From the NCBI GenBank assembly GCA_024280885.1, contig JAJRPF010000026.1:32234-96233 (forward strand): 64,000 nt of DNA, given 5' to 3'. The DNA comes from Planctomycetota bacterium (GTDB lineage Bacteria; Planctomycetota; JAJSAM01; JAJVHW01). Each line of letters starts with the position of its first letter. Position 1 is the first letter of the stretch. The notes beneath the pieces were generated by a model. The model was not told the origin of the DNA. It searched no databases and saw only the letters and a list, made by a program, of their open reading frames with translations. Shown piece after piece: positions 19,427 through 27,741 of this stretch. The position numbers and the translations under genes are program-made.

Positions 19427-20749
19427 CTACACGCCCACCGCAATCTTGGCCGCGATCCGACGGACCTCGTTCTTGGTTGACTCGAGATCGAGCGTCGTGT
19501 GGACGCGATCGCGGTACACCACACGGCCATCGACCACGGTGTGGATGACGTCGGAACCGTGCGTCGCGTACGCCAGATGCGAGAGCGCGTGGTAGAGCGG
19601 CGTCAGGTGTGCCGCGTCCGTATCGATCACGCACAGATCCGCTCGCATGCCCGGCGCGAGTCTCCCCACCCGATCAGCCATGCCGAGGACCGCGGCTCCG
19701 CCCGCAGTTGCGAGGCGCACGGCCGCGCCTGCAGGAACGACCTCTGGATCTCGCGTCACGCCCTTCGGTAGCAACGCGGTGAGACGAACGGAGTCCCACA
19801 TGTCGAGATCGTTGTTGCTCGCGGCGCCGTCGGTGCCGAGCCCGAGCGGAATGCCGGCCGCCAGAAGACCCGCGATGTCGGGGATGCCGGAGGCTAGCTT
19901 CAAGTTGGACTCCGGATTGAGCGAGACGCCCGCCCCCGATTCCCGCACGAGCGCCACGTCGTCCTCCGTGAGATGGACACCGTGGGCGCAGATCGTCCCG
20001 CGCCGCAGAACCCCGGTTCGATTGAGCAGCGCAGGTGGCGTCAGACCGTGCTCGTCGCGGCAGTTCCTGACCTCGGTCTCCGTCTCCGAGACGTGGATCT
20101 GGAGCGGAATTCCGAGTCCGTCCGCGACCTCGGCACCGCGCGCCAGGAGCTCTGGCGTCAGCGTGTACACGGCATGCAATGCCATCGACGTGTCCACGAG
20201 CGGATTGCCGGCGAAGCGCTCATGGAGCGCCCGAACCTTCTCGAATGCATGCTCGGGAGTGGGGCAGCCGGGGACCGGAAATCCGATCACGGCCTGTCCC
20301 AGTAGCGTCCGAATGCCGCATGCCGACGCCACATCGCCCACCCGCTGCTGAAAAAAGTACATATCGGCGAAACAGGTGGTCCCCGACGCCAGCATCTCCG
20401 CGATGGCGAGCTGCGTGCCGGCCGCGACGTTCTCTTCGGTCGCGAAGAGCTTCTCGGCGGGCCAGACGAACTCATGCAGCCACTTCTCGAGCGGCATGTC
20501 GTCGCCAAGACCCCGGTAGAGGGTCATCCCAGCGTGCCCGTGGGTATTGACCAATCCGGGCAGGACGACTCCACCTCGAATCTCGTCACCGGGCTCCCAG
20601 CGTGTCCGGAGATCCGCAGCGGTGCCGACTTCTGCGATGGCTCCATCCACGACGGCGACGGCCGAATCGGCAAGTTCCGGGAGGCCGGAAGTCATCGGTA
20701 GGACGACGTCGCCGGAGATCAGGAGGTCACAGGGCTTCTTCTCGTTCAT
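19427..20749 (-). CDS. amidohydrolase: 5-methylthioadenosine/S-adenosylhomocysteine deaminase family
   Basis: 440 residues. It has the metal-dependent hydrolase layout: an N-terminal composite beta domain (CDLLISGDVVLPMTSG), HxH in VNTHGHAGMTLYRG, the third His in LQIHVSETE, the fourth in CAHGVHLTE and the catalytic Asp in GTDGAASNNDLDMWD. The LDMWD ending and MTLYRGLGDDMPLEKWL are typical of the MtaD/TrzN branch, which deaminates methylthioadenosine or adenosylhomocysteine. Related enzymes act on chlorinated triazines or guanine, so the substrate is by family only. The ATG at 20749 is only 22 bp from the divergent AlgH-like start, so the two promoters must lie inside each other's genes or be very compact. 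Confidence 0.8.
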   Translation of the reverse strand: MNEKKPCDLLISGDVVLPMTSGLPELADSAVAVVDGAIAEVGTAADLRTRWEPGDEIRGGVVLPGLVNTHGHAGMTLYRGLGDDMPLEKWLHEFVWPAEKLFATEENVAAGTQLAIAEMLASGTTCFADMYFFQQRVGDVASACGIRTLLGQAVIGFPVPGCPTPEHAFEKVRALHERFAGNPLVDTSMALHAVYTLTPELLARGAEVADGLGIPLQIHVSETETEVRNCRDEHGLTPPALLNRTGVLRRGTICAHGVHLTEDDVALVRESGAGVSLNPESNLKLASGIPDIAGLLAAGIPLGLGTDGAASNNDLDMWDSVRLTALLPKGVTRDPEVVPAGAAVRLATAGGAAVLGMADRVGRLAPGMRADLCVIDTDAAHLTPLYHALSHLAYATHGSDVIHTVVDGRVVYRDRVHTTLDLESTKNEVRRIAAKIAVGV

Positions 20750-20771
20750 CGTGAGACGGTAACCTCTCTCT

Positions 20772-21356
20772 ATGCCGGTCGAATCCTCGTTCCAGATGGT
20801 GCCCGCGGATCGCGGGACATTCCTCATTTCGTCCCCACGCCTGATGGACGAGAACTTCATGCACACCGTCATCCTGCTCTGCGATCACAGCGCAGAGGGC
20901 AGCTACGGCGTGGTCGTCAATCGCCCCGGGACACTCACCGTCGCGGATCTACATAGCGACAGCGAGCTCCTCTCTGAGCGCTCCGATGCCCTGTGGCTGG
21001 GCGGGCCGGTGCAACTCGAGACCGTGCAGTTACTCCACCGAATCGGGCCCCACATTCCGGGTTCGGTGCCGATCGTCGAGAACGTACACCTGGGTGGGGA
21101 CCCCACGGTCATCCACCAACTGCTGCAGGACAGAACGGAGAGCCGCGAACTTCTGCGCTTCATCCTGGGCTACAGCGGATGGGGCGAGGGGCAACTCGAC
21201 GCGGAACTCCGCGAGGGCGCCTGGGTGGTCTGCCCCGCGACCGAGGAGCTGATCTTCGACACGCGCCCCGAGTCGCTCTGGCGGCGCGCACTCCGCAGTC
21301 TGGGCGGTGGTTGGGCGGCGCTCGCCGACGAGCCACCCGATCCGTCTTGGAACTGA
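20772..21356 (+). CDS. AlgH/UPF0301 family protein
   Basis: 194 residues, the usual size of the YqgE/AlgH family. GTFLISSPRLMDENFMHTVI and LLCDHSAEGSYGVVVNRP are the family's opening signature, followed by LWLGGPVQ and LGYSGWGEGQLDAELREGAW. The fold is known from structures; the molecular role is not firmly established. In Pseudomonas it was linked to alginate regulation. Start is ATG with no strong ribosome site. Confidence 0.85.
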   Translation: MPVESSFQMVPADRGTFLISSPRLMDENFMHTVILLCDHSAEGSYGVVVNRPGTLTVADLHSDSELLSERSDALWLGGPVQLETVQLLHRIGPHIPGSVPIVENVHLGGDPTVIHQLLQDRTESRELLRFILGYSGWGEGQLDAELREGAWVVCPATEELIFDTRPESLWRRALRSLGGGWAALADEPPDPSWN

Positions 21357-21570
21357 ACGGGCCGTCCGAACCGGGCATCTGTCGAACTCTCCGCGTCCCC
21401 GCCGCATTTTCGCGCCGACGTGATGAGAGTGCCGGGCTAACGTCAGACCTAGAATGGCTGGGCAACGTATGGGATACGGCGGATGGGATGCTGGGGGCCG
21501 AATTCGCCCTCGATCACATCCGATTTCAAGACATCAGCACGTGACATGAACGCTGCGAGGGAGACCTGAG

Positions 21571-22029
21571 ATGACCGAGCGAAACACGAACGAGAATCTG
21601 CCGATTGCCGAGGCCCATTGCGACGGTCCCTGTGGCGTCTACGACCCCGCCTCGGCGCGCATCGCCGCCGAAGCAGCCGTGTCGATGACGAAGAAGATCA
21701 ACGCGCTTGAGGCCCCGAAGGACGGCGATCAGGCAGCGTGCGTGGCGTTCCACAACACGATCGCACGTTACGTCGCGATCAAGGAAGAGCAGGCGCATGT
21801 CGCCAAGACCGAATTGCTCATTCTCTGGACCGACTACTTCAAGCCGCCGCACCTCGAGCAGTACCCCAACCTGCACGACACGTTCTGGAAGGCCGCGAAG
21901 CTCTGCTCCGCCGTGAAGGTCGAGGTCAGCGAGACGCATGGCGCCGAGCTGATGGACGCCATCAAGGAGATCCACGAGATCTTCTGGGCGACCAAGGGCC
22001 GCGACGTTCCGTACTACACCGCTTCATGA
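21571..22029 (+). CDS. sodN: nickel superoxide dismutase precursor
   Basis: 152 residues. The nickel hook HCDGPCGVYDP begins at residue 16. In this enzyme the propeptide is removed so that His16 becomes the new N-terminus, with Cys17 and Cys21 as nickel ligands. The first 15 residues (MTERNTNENLPIAEA) are the propeptide, leaving a 137-residue mature protein with the helical-bundle sequence of the family (HNTIARYVAIKEEQAHVAKT, FWKAAKLCSAVKVEVSETHG). It disproportionates superoxide, probably in the cytoplasm. An AGGGAGACCTG ribosome site precedes the ATG. The next gene is its predicted maturation peptidase and the third a His-rich permease, so the three form a nickel-SOD operon. Confidence 0.95.
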   Translation: MTERNTNENLPIAEAHCDGPCGVYDPASARIAAEAAVSMTKKINALEAPKDGDQAACVAFHNTIARYVAIKEEQAHVAKTELLILWTDYFKPPHLEQYPNLHDTFWKAAKLCSAVKVEVSETHGAELMDAIKEIHEIFWATKGRDVPYYTAS

Positions 22030-22057
22030 AGCGCGTTCCGTGTCACACGGAACACCG

Positions 22058-22384
22058 ATGACCGATCATGTGACAGATGACTCACGTCGCCGGCGGCGCT
22101 TCCGCGTCTCCGGCGACAGCATGTACCCCGCGTTGCGCGACGGCGACGAGGTCGATGTCGACCTCGATGCGTTCCGCGATCGGGCGCCGCGGGCCGGCGA
22201 GATCGTTCTCGCCCGCCACCCGTTCAAGAGAGAGACGGTGATGGTCAAGCGCGTCGCGCGGATCGAAGACAACGGGCGCGTCTTCCTGATCGGCGAAGAC
22301 CCGTTCGGCAGCAGCGATAGTCGCGGCTTCGGAGCACTCGCGCCGGAGCGCATCTTGGGACTCGTGGAGGTGCCGACACGATGA
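22058..22384 (+). CDS. sodX: S26-type peptidase, predicted NiSOD maturation protease
   Basis: 108 residues. A short S26 (signal-peptidase-like) fold: SGDSMYPAL holds the nucleophile Ser21 and VMVKRVA holds Lys64, the Ser-Lys dyad. It lacks the membrane anchor and C-terminal extension of LepB, as expected for SodX, which removes the SodN propeptide in the cytoplasm. It starts 28 bp after sodN. An in-frame GTG at 22040 would add six residues. Assignment rests on the dyad plus position directly after sodN. Confidence 0.88.
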   Translation: MTDHVTDDSRRRRRFRVSGDSMYPALRDGDEVDVDLDAFRDRAPRAGEIVLARHPFKRETVMVKRVARIEDNGRVFLIGEDPFGSSDSRGFGALAPERILGLVEVPTR

Positions 22385-22411
22385 CTGGGACGACATGACG
22401 GGGAGCGCACC

Positions 22412-23125
22412 ATGACGGGGACCACACTCGACGTCCTCCTCGCGGCCGCCGTCTCGATCGCGTTCTTCCACACGCTGATCGGGGTGGACCATTTCCTGCC
22501 CTTCGTGGTACTCGGCCGCGCGCAGAGCTGGTCGCTCAAGAAGGTGCTGGCCGTCACGGCGCTCTGCGGAGTCGGACACGTCCTCGGGTCGGTGGTTCTC
22601 GGTTTCGTGGGTATCGGGATCGGCGTCGCCATCGGGCAACTGGAGTGGCTCGAGTCGTTCCGCGGATCCGTTGCCGCGTGGCTCCTCATCGGCTTCGGCA
22701 CCGCGTACGCCGCATGGGCAACATGGCGCGCACTCCGCGGACGCACGCATACGCACGCGCACACGCATGCCGACGGCAGTTTGCACACCCACGATCACTC
22801 GCATCAACGCGAGCACGCGCATCCGCACGGCAACGCCGCACGCACCACAACCTACTGGTCACTCTTCGTCATCTTCGTGATGGGGCCGTGTGAGCCGCTC
22901 ATCCCGCTCCTGATGGCCCCCGCGGCCGAGAGCGGATGGTGGGAAGTCGCAATGGTCGCCGGCGTCTTCGGTGTGACGACCATCGCAACGATGACGGGTC
23001 TCGCGGCCATCGGGTACTTTGGGTTGCGATGGGCCTCCATCCCCTGGCTGGAGCGCTGGAGCCACGCGCTCGCCGGCGCAGCGATCGCTCTCTCCGGCGT
23101 CGCCATCCAGACGCTTGGGATCTGA
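22412..23125 (+). CDS. membrane permease with His-rich loop, predicted nickel importer of the NiSOD operon
   Basis: 237 residues with about six hydrophobic segments. The first contains HTLIGVDHFLPFV, a His-x5-Asp-His arrangement similar to the metal-binding signature of NiCoT/UreH/HupE nickel transporters, and the second contains GVGHVLGS. Between helices 3 and 4 is a loop of about 30 residues with 13 histidines (HTHAHTHADG, HTHDHSHQREHAHPH), a plausible metal-gathering segment. It starts 27 bp after sodX with a GGGGAG ribosome site. The operon context strongly suggests it delivers nickel for SodN. Cobalt or an exporter role is the main alternative. Confidence 0.8.
   Translation: MTGTTLDVLLAAAVSIAFFHTLIGVDHFLPFVVLGRAQSWSLKKVLAVTALCGVGHVLGSVVLGFVGIGIGVAIGQLEWLESFRGSVAAWLLIGFGTAYAAWATWRALRGRTHTHAHTHADGSLHTHDHSHQREHAHPHGNAARTTTYWSLFVIFVMGPCEPLIPLLMAPAAESGWWEVAMVAGVFGVTTIATMTGLAAIGYFGLRWASIPWLERWSHALAGAAIALSGVAIQTLGI
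22741..22836 (+). other. segment encoding a histidine-rich metal-binding loop
   Basis: This short stretch encodes an alternating His loop (HTHAHTHADG then HTHDHSH) within the nickel permease, probably on one face of the membrane. The opposite strand reads as low-complexity Arg/Val and is not coding. Confidence 0.6.
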
Positions 23126-23264
23126 GACTCTGGGGACCGGAGAGTCCGGGCGGGACCGGAACGCTCCGGCACGCAGCGTGCGTTGAGCGAGGGCCGGATC
23201 AACTGTGCAGAGAACGAGCAGCGGCGTGACAGAGAGGATCGCAGACCCTTCGTCTTGACCATCA

Positions 23265-25136
23265 ATGGACCTACGACTCGACTCGATCACCCATGATTTT
23301 GGAGCCCAGCGCGCGCTCGACGGTGTCTCGCTGCACGTGCACTCGGGGGATTGCTATGGGTTTCTCGGCCACAACGGCGCCGGAAAGACGACGGCGATGC
23401 GCATTGCGCTCGGGCTCCTGCGCCCGGACTCCGGCCGCGTCATCGTCGATGGTTTCGATGCCCGCGAATTCCCCGTCGAGGCAAGGGCACGCATGGGCGG
23501 GCTCATCGAGACGCCCGGGTTCCACGCGCGCATGTCGGGACAGCGCAACCTCGAGTTACTCGCGCGCTTGCAGGGGCTCTCCGCCAAGGCCGCGACGACC
23601 GAAGCCGATCGGTTGCTGCATGACGTGGGACTCACGCACGCGGCCGCGAAGCCCGCCGGTGCGTACTCGCAGGGCATGCGCCAGCGGCTCGGGATCGCGC
23701 AAGCGCTCGTCGGTCGGCCGCCGATCGTCCTGCTCGACGAGCCAACGAACGGACTCGACCCCGAGGGGATCGAGGAGATCCGGCGCCTACTCCACCGACT
23801 GACCCGCGACGAGGGCATCACCGTCCTCCTCTCGAGTCACCAGCTCCATGAACTCTCCGGGCTCTGCAACCGCATCGCCATCCTGCGCGAAGGGCAACTG
23901 CTCATCGAGGAGGAGACCGCGGCGCTCGTCGGCGGAGACCGGCACGTTCTTCGAGTGGGTGACACGGCGATCGCCGAGTCGGTTCTGACAGAGGAAGGGC
24001 TCGAGTTCGCATCAGACGATGACGACGTGCTGCTCGTCACGATTGCCGAGGAGTCGGCGGACGCGCTGTTGGCGCACCTCGTCGAAGCAGGCGCGCGGCC
24101 ACGCTCGTTTGCGCCGCGCGCGAACTCGTTGGAAGATGTGTATCTGCGCCTCACGCGCGCCGACACGGGTGAACCGAACGCGCCCACACACGGCGCCGCA
24201 ACGAAGAGCGCCTCAACGGACACCGTGGCCGACACGCTCGGACGCCCGGCGCGTGCGCGGTCGCCCGGATTCGGCATCGCCCGCATGCTGCGTTGTGACC
24301 TGCGGCGTTGGTTCGCGTCGCCCGCCGTCCCGCTGACGCTGCTGCTCCCGGCACTCGCTGGCGCCGCCGCCATCCTATTGCGACGCGCAGAGGCATCGGG
24401 CTTCGCCGCGGAGGTGCAAGAGGGCGGACTCGCGACGACAACCGACGTCACGGCGTTCGAGGGCGTCGGCCAGGCCCTCTCCGCCGGCCTGCCGGTCCTG
24501 GCGCTCGTGGCGGCTGGTCTGGCGAGCCAATCGCTGGCTGGCGAACTCGCGCGCGGCACGCTCCGCAACATCGCGCTGCGTCCACTATCGCGAATCCACA
24601 TCGCCCTCGGAAAGGCACTCGCGGTACTCGTTGCCACGGCCTTCGGCTACGCCGCGCTCGTGTTTTCCGCGCTCGGCGTGGCCGGACTCGCATTCGACTA
24701 CGCCGATGTCACCGAGATCCTCTTCAACGGCGAGCGTTTCCCGCTCGTCGAGGCCGCCGAACTCTGGCCGCCGCTGCGCGAAGCGTTGTGGCGACCGGCG
24801 CCGGCCGTCGCCGCGTATGCAGGTCTCGGGGTTCTCGCGAGCGCCGTCACACGCCGCCCCGCTGCAGCACTCGCGACGGCGCTTGGTCTGATTGCTCTCC
24901 CCGATCTCTGCCGTGCTGTGCTGCGCGGCTTCCGCGTCGAGTGGGCCGTGCCGTCGGCGCACGTACCGACACCGCTCGGCGACACGTCGTTCATCGCGCA
25001 CTACCTCGATCTCTCACGCGGCGTGAGTAACACGTCGTTTGCGGCAGGCAGCGCGGGCTGGGCTGTTCCGCTCGTCTGGATTACCGTGTCGCTCGCTCTC
25101 TCGACCATCGTGCTCTCCCGGAGATCCATCCGATGA
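23265..25136 (+). CDS. ABC transporter with ATPase and permease fused in one chain
   Basis: 623 residues. Residues 1-~290 are a complete ABC ATPase: Walker A GHNGAGKTT (35-43), signature region YSQGMRQRLGIAQAL, Walker B LLDEPTNGLDP and the switch His in LLSSHQLHELS. After a linker of ~50 residues (GAATKSASTDTVADTLGRPA) comes an ABC-2-type permease with about six hydrophobic segments (LTLLLPALAGAAAILL, SAGLPVLALVAAGLASQSLA, VLVATAFGYAALVFSALGVA). ABC-2 pumps usually place these domains in separate proteins, so the fusion is unusual. It is first of five genes packed with 4-base overlaps. The substrate is unknown; ATPases of this class often export antibiotics, lipids or polysaccharides. Confidence 0.85.
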   Translation: MDLRLDSITHDFGAQRALDGVSLHVHSGDCYGFLGHNGAGKTTAMRIALGLLRPDSGRVIVDGFDAREFPVEARARMGGLIETPGFHARMSGQRNLELLARLQGLSAKAATTEADRLLHDVGLTHAAAKPAGAYSQGMRQRLGIAQALVGRPPIVLLDEPTNGLDPEGIEEIRRLLHRLTRDEGITVLLSSHQLHELSGLCNRIAILREGQLLIEEETAALVGGDRHVLRVGDTAIAESVLTEEGLEFASDDDDVLLVTIAEESADALLAHLVEAGARPRSFAPRANSLEDVYLRLTRADTGEPNAPTHGAATKSASTDTVADTLGRPARARSPGFGIARMLRCDLRRWFASPAVPLTLLLPALAGAAAILLRRAEASGFAAEVQEGGLATTTDVTAFEGVGQALSAGLPVLALVAAGLASQSLAGELARGTLRNIALRPLSRIHIALGKALAVLVATAFGYAALVFSALGVAGLAFDYADVTEILFNGERFPLVEAAELWPPLREALWRPAPAVAAYAGLGVLASAVTRRPAAALATALGLIALPDLCRAVLRGFRVEWAVPSAHVPTPLGDTSFIAHYLDLSRGVSNTSFAAGSAGWAVPLVWITVSLALSTIVLSRRSIR

Positions 25137-26128
25137 CGCGCACCTCTGCGCTCCTGTCCGTCGTCGCTGCCACGCTCCTCTCCGGTGCGTGCTCTTCTCT
25201 CGGATCGGAGCTGCCGGACGAGCCGCCGCCGCTCGCGTCAATGGAAGAACCACCCGCGCTCTTCGACGAACCAGACGACGAGGCGATGCGCGCGGAGCTC
25301 CCGCTTGGGGGCTACTCAGGAGTGCACGTGACCGACGGACGGACGTCACTCGGCGGTCTCGGTGGCGGCGATGCGCCACATGGCGTTCTCGTGCAACGCG
25401 TGATCGAGAACTCCCCCGGCGACGCAGCAGGGATTGCCGCGGGCGATCTGATCGTTGCCGCGCGCCGTGCGGGAGCGAGCGAAGTCGCGATCCGTTGGCC
25501 GAGCGAGTGGCGAGAGTTCGAGCGCACGTCGCACCCCGGCGAGGCAATCGCCGTGGTCGTGGATCGGGCCGGCGTCGAAGACGAGACAGAGGTCGTCGTC
25601 GCGGCGCGTGTGCGCGCGTCGAGGCGCATCGACGTCGAGCGCGTCCGCGAAGAGGATCGCGTCGGGGTCGTGCTCCGTTCCGCAACACAGGTCGAAGCAA
25701 GATCAGCGGGACTCGGCGCTGGTGGTGGCGCGGTGATCGTCGGTCTCGCCGCTGAGAGTCCGTGGCGGAGGGCTGGCCTGCGGTTCGGAGATATCGTCAA
25801 ACGCGTCGGGAGCGAGCCAGTGGCGCACCCGCAGATCGTCCTGAACGCCATTCGCGAGGCGGACGCCGATGATCGGCTCGCGTTGCAGATACACCGCGGC
25901 GGCTCGGAGTTCGAGATCGAGGCTCTGGTGTCGCGGCGGGAACAGGACACGCGCCGCGTCTCGATCCCATTCATCTACAGCTACGGCGCGGAGCGCGGCG
26001 AGAGCGAGACGTCGATTCTGCTCGGCCTCTTCAAGAAGACGACGACGAAGGCCGCGTGGGAGTGGCGCATCCTCTGGTTCATCTCGTTCGGAGGCGGCGA
26101 CGCGAACCGACTCGAGGAAGTGCAATGA
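25133..26128 (+). CDS. lipoprotein with two PDZ domains
   Basis: 331 residues, starting inside the ATGA that ends the ABC gene. A lipobox LLSGACSS gives a lipid-anchored Cys20. The first PDZ-like domain runs about residues 60-150 (GVLVQRVIENSPGDAAGIAA then GDLIVAAR). The second runs about 200-270 (GAVIVGLAAESPWRRAGLRF then GDIVKRVGSEPVAHPQIVL). No protease residues are present, so it is a scaffold or binding protein, probably on the outer leaflet of the inner membrane or in the outer membrane. The C-terminus (LLGLFKKTTTKAAWEWRILW) is amphipathic. It is expected to work with the preceding ABC exporter. Specific role unknown. Confidence 0.75.
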   Translation: MTRTSALLSVVAATLLSGACSSLGSELPDEPPPLASMEEPPALFDEPDDEAMRAELPLGGYSGVHVTDGRTSLGGLGGGDAPHGVLVQRVIENSPGDAAGIAAGDLIVAARRAGASEVAIRWPSEWREFERTSHPGEAIAVVVDRAGVEDETEVVVAARVRASRRIDVERVREEDRVGVVLRSATQVEARSAGLGAGGGAVIVGLAAESPWRRAGLRFGDIVKRVGSEPVAHPQIVLNAIREADADDRLALQIHRGGSEFEIEALVSRREQDTRRVSIPFIYSYGAERGESETSILLGLFKKTTTKAAWEWRILWFISFGGGDANRLEEVQ

Positions 26129-27741
26129 TGGTTGGCAGGGGCTCGCGTAGGCGCATCGCTCTATCCGCGTTGCTGCTGCTTGCGACCGCTTTCGCGATCG
26201 GGGTCCGCGCGGAACCTGAGCCGTTCGGGCGCACGACGACCATCGACATGCCCAAGCGGATGCGCGTCGAAGCCGCGGAGCTTGCGGATGTCGACGGCGA
26301 TGGCGCGAGCGACCTGGTGATCGCAGCGTCGCGCGGCGGTAAGCGTGAACGCCGCGAGTTGCGAGTTCATCTGCGACGCTCCGGAACCGTGGCATTCGGC
26401 CCCGAGCCCGACATGACGTTCGCGCTCCTGCCGGATGTCGTTGCATTCGCGGTGGGGGACGTCCACGCGGACCCCGGTGCGGAGATCGTGCTCTTCACGC
26501 CGAGCGGCGCCTTTGCGCTGCGCCCCGGCGTCGCAACCGAGAAGGACCGCTACGTCCGGCTGGCCGAGGCCGACTTCCTCTGGCAGTTGCCGCACAGTCG
26601 GCGGATCGTCGCATGGCAGGACGGGGTCCGCGACCTGAACGGCGACGGGTTGGTGGACCTTGTCCTGCCCGAGAGCTCCGGCTACACGATCGCCATCCAG
26701 GCGCGGAGCGCCACCGCCGAGCGCCGCTTCGCGTCGTCGCACCTGCGCCTTCCGGACGGCGGAGCAACTACGCCCGTCGCCCGCGGCGCGCGCCGCATGC
26801 GCGGTCGCCAGCGCAGCAGGCGCGTGAGCGTCTCATTGCAGATCGGTAGCGGAGGCGTCCGTTCGGGCGACCTTCTCACCGTCAACGAATCGGTGCCCGC
26901 GCCGCGTTTCATCGACTGGGATGGCGACGGCGATCTCGATCTTCTGGCCCAGACCACCGCAGAGTTATTGGTCTGGATTCAGCCGCGGGGTGCTCCGTTC
27001 CGCACGCCGCCGGACATCCGTATCGCATTGCCTCTCGAGGTGGATCGCCGACGGCTCCTGGACGTGTCGTACGCCGCGCACGCCACGGATCTCGACGGCG
27101 ACGGCCGCTGCGACTATGTGCTGGTGGCGGGGAATCAGACATCGGAGGACCCGCAGGCGCAGGTCGCCGTGTACCGCCGCGCGCGCAACGAGGTGGGCGG
27201 AGCGCGCCCCCTCTTCGGAGAGAAAGGCCTGCCGACACAACTCCTGGTGGTTGCCGGTCTCGCGGGTGTCCCGGAGTTCCCGGACGTGGACGGCGACGGT
27301 CTTCCGGACCTCGTCATGGGTTCGCTGCGGCTCGACGCTCTCGATGCTCTGCGCGCCGCGACGGGTTCCACCCTCGACGCGGAACTCTACGTGTATCGCA
27401 ATCGCGGCGGCACGTTCACGAAGCAGCCCGTCCTGACCCACGAAGTCAGTTTGACGGCCAAGGGACTGCGCGGTGCACGACGTAATCTGATCGCACGCTT
27501 CATCGGTGACGCGACCGGCGACGGCGTCTCCGAGCTACTGATGCGCGAGGATCGCGAGCGTCTACGGCTGCTCATGGTGCGGCGAACGAAGAACGCGCTC
27601 ACGGTCATCGAGCGTCCCTTGTGGGAGACGTCGGTAGACGACGATGCAGACCTCGTGATCGCACCAGGGGGACCCGGGGCTCCGCCGGAGATCCTCGTTC
27701 TCAGTGCTCGTTCTCTGCTCCACGTGAGGTTCGGGAAATGA
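26125..27741 (+). CDS. secreted FG-GAP repeat protein (seven calcium-loop repeats)
   Basis: 538 residues, coupled to the PDZ gene by a 4-base ATGA overlap. A signal peptide (IALSALLLLATAFAIGVRAE) is followed by seven FG-GAP/VCBS-type repeats: ADVDGDGASDLVI, GDVHADPGAEIVL, RDLNGDGLVDLVL, IDWDGDGDLDLL, TDLDGDGRCDYVL, PDVDGDGLPDLVM, GDATGDGVSELLM. Seven such repeats usually build a beta-propeller whose DxDGDG loops bind Ca. The protein should be in the periplasm or outside the cell. Function unknown. Its neighbour is of the same type. Confidence 0.75.
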   Translation: MMVGRGSRRRIALSALLLLATAFAIGVRAEPEPFGRTTTIDMPKRMRVEAAELADVDGDGASDLVIAASRGGKRERRELRVHLRRSGTVAFGPEPDMTFALLPDVVAFAVGDVHADPGAEIVLFTPSGAFALRPGVATEKDRYVRLAEADFLWQLPHSRRIVAWQDGVRDLNGDGLVDLVLPESSGYTIAIQARSATAERRFASSHLRLPDGGATTPVARGARRMRGRQRSRRVSVSLQIGSGGVRSGDLLTVNESVPAPRFIDWDGDGDLDLLAQTTAELLVWIQPRGAPFRTPPDIRIALPLEVDRRRLLDVSYAAHATDLDGDGRCDYVLVAGNQTSEDPQAQVAVYRRARNEVGGARPLFGEKGLPTQLLVVAGLAGVPEFPDVDGDGLPDLVMGSLRLDALDALRAATGSTLDAELYVYRNRGGTFTKQPVLTHEVSLTAKGLRGARRNLIARFIGDATGDGVSELLMREDRERLRLLMVRRTKNALTVIERPLWETSVDDDADLVIAPGGPGAPPEILVLSARSLLHVRFGK

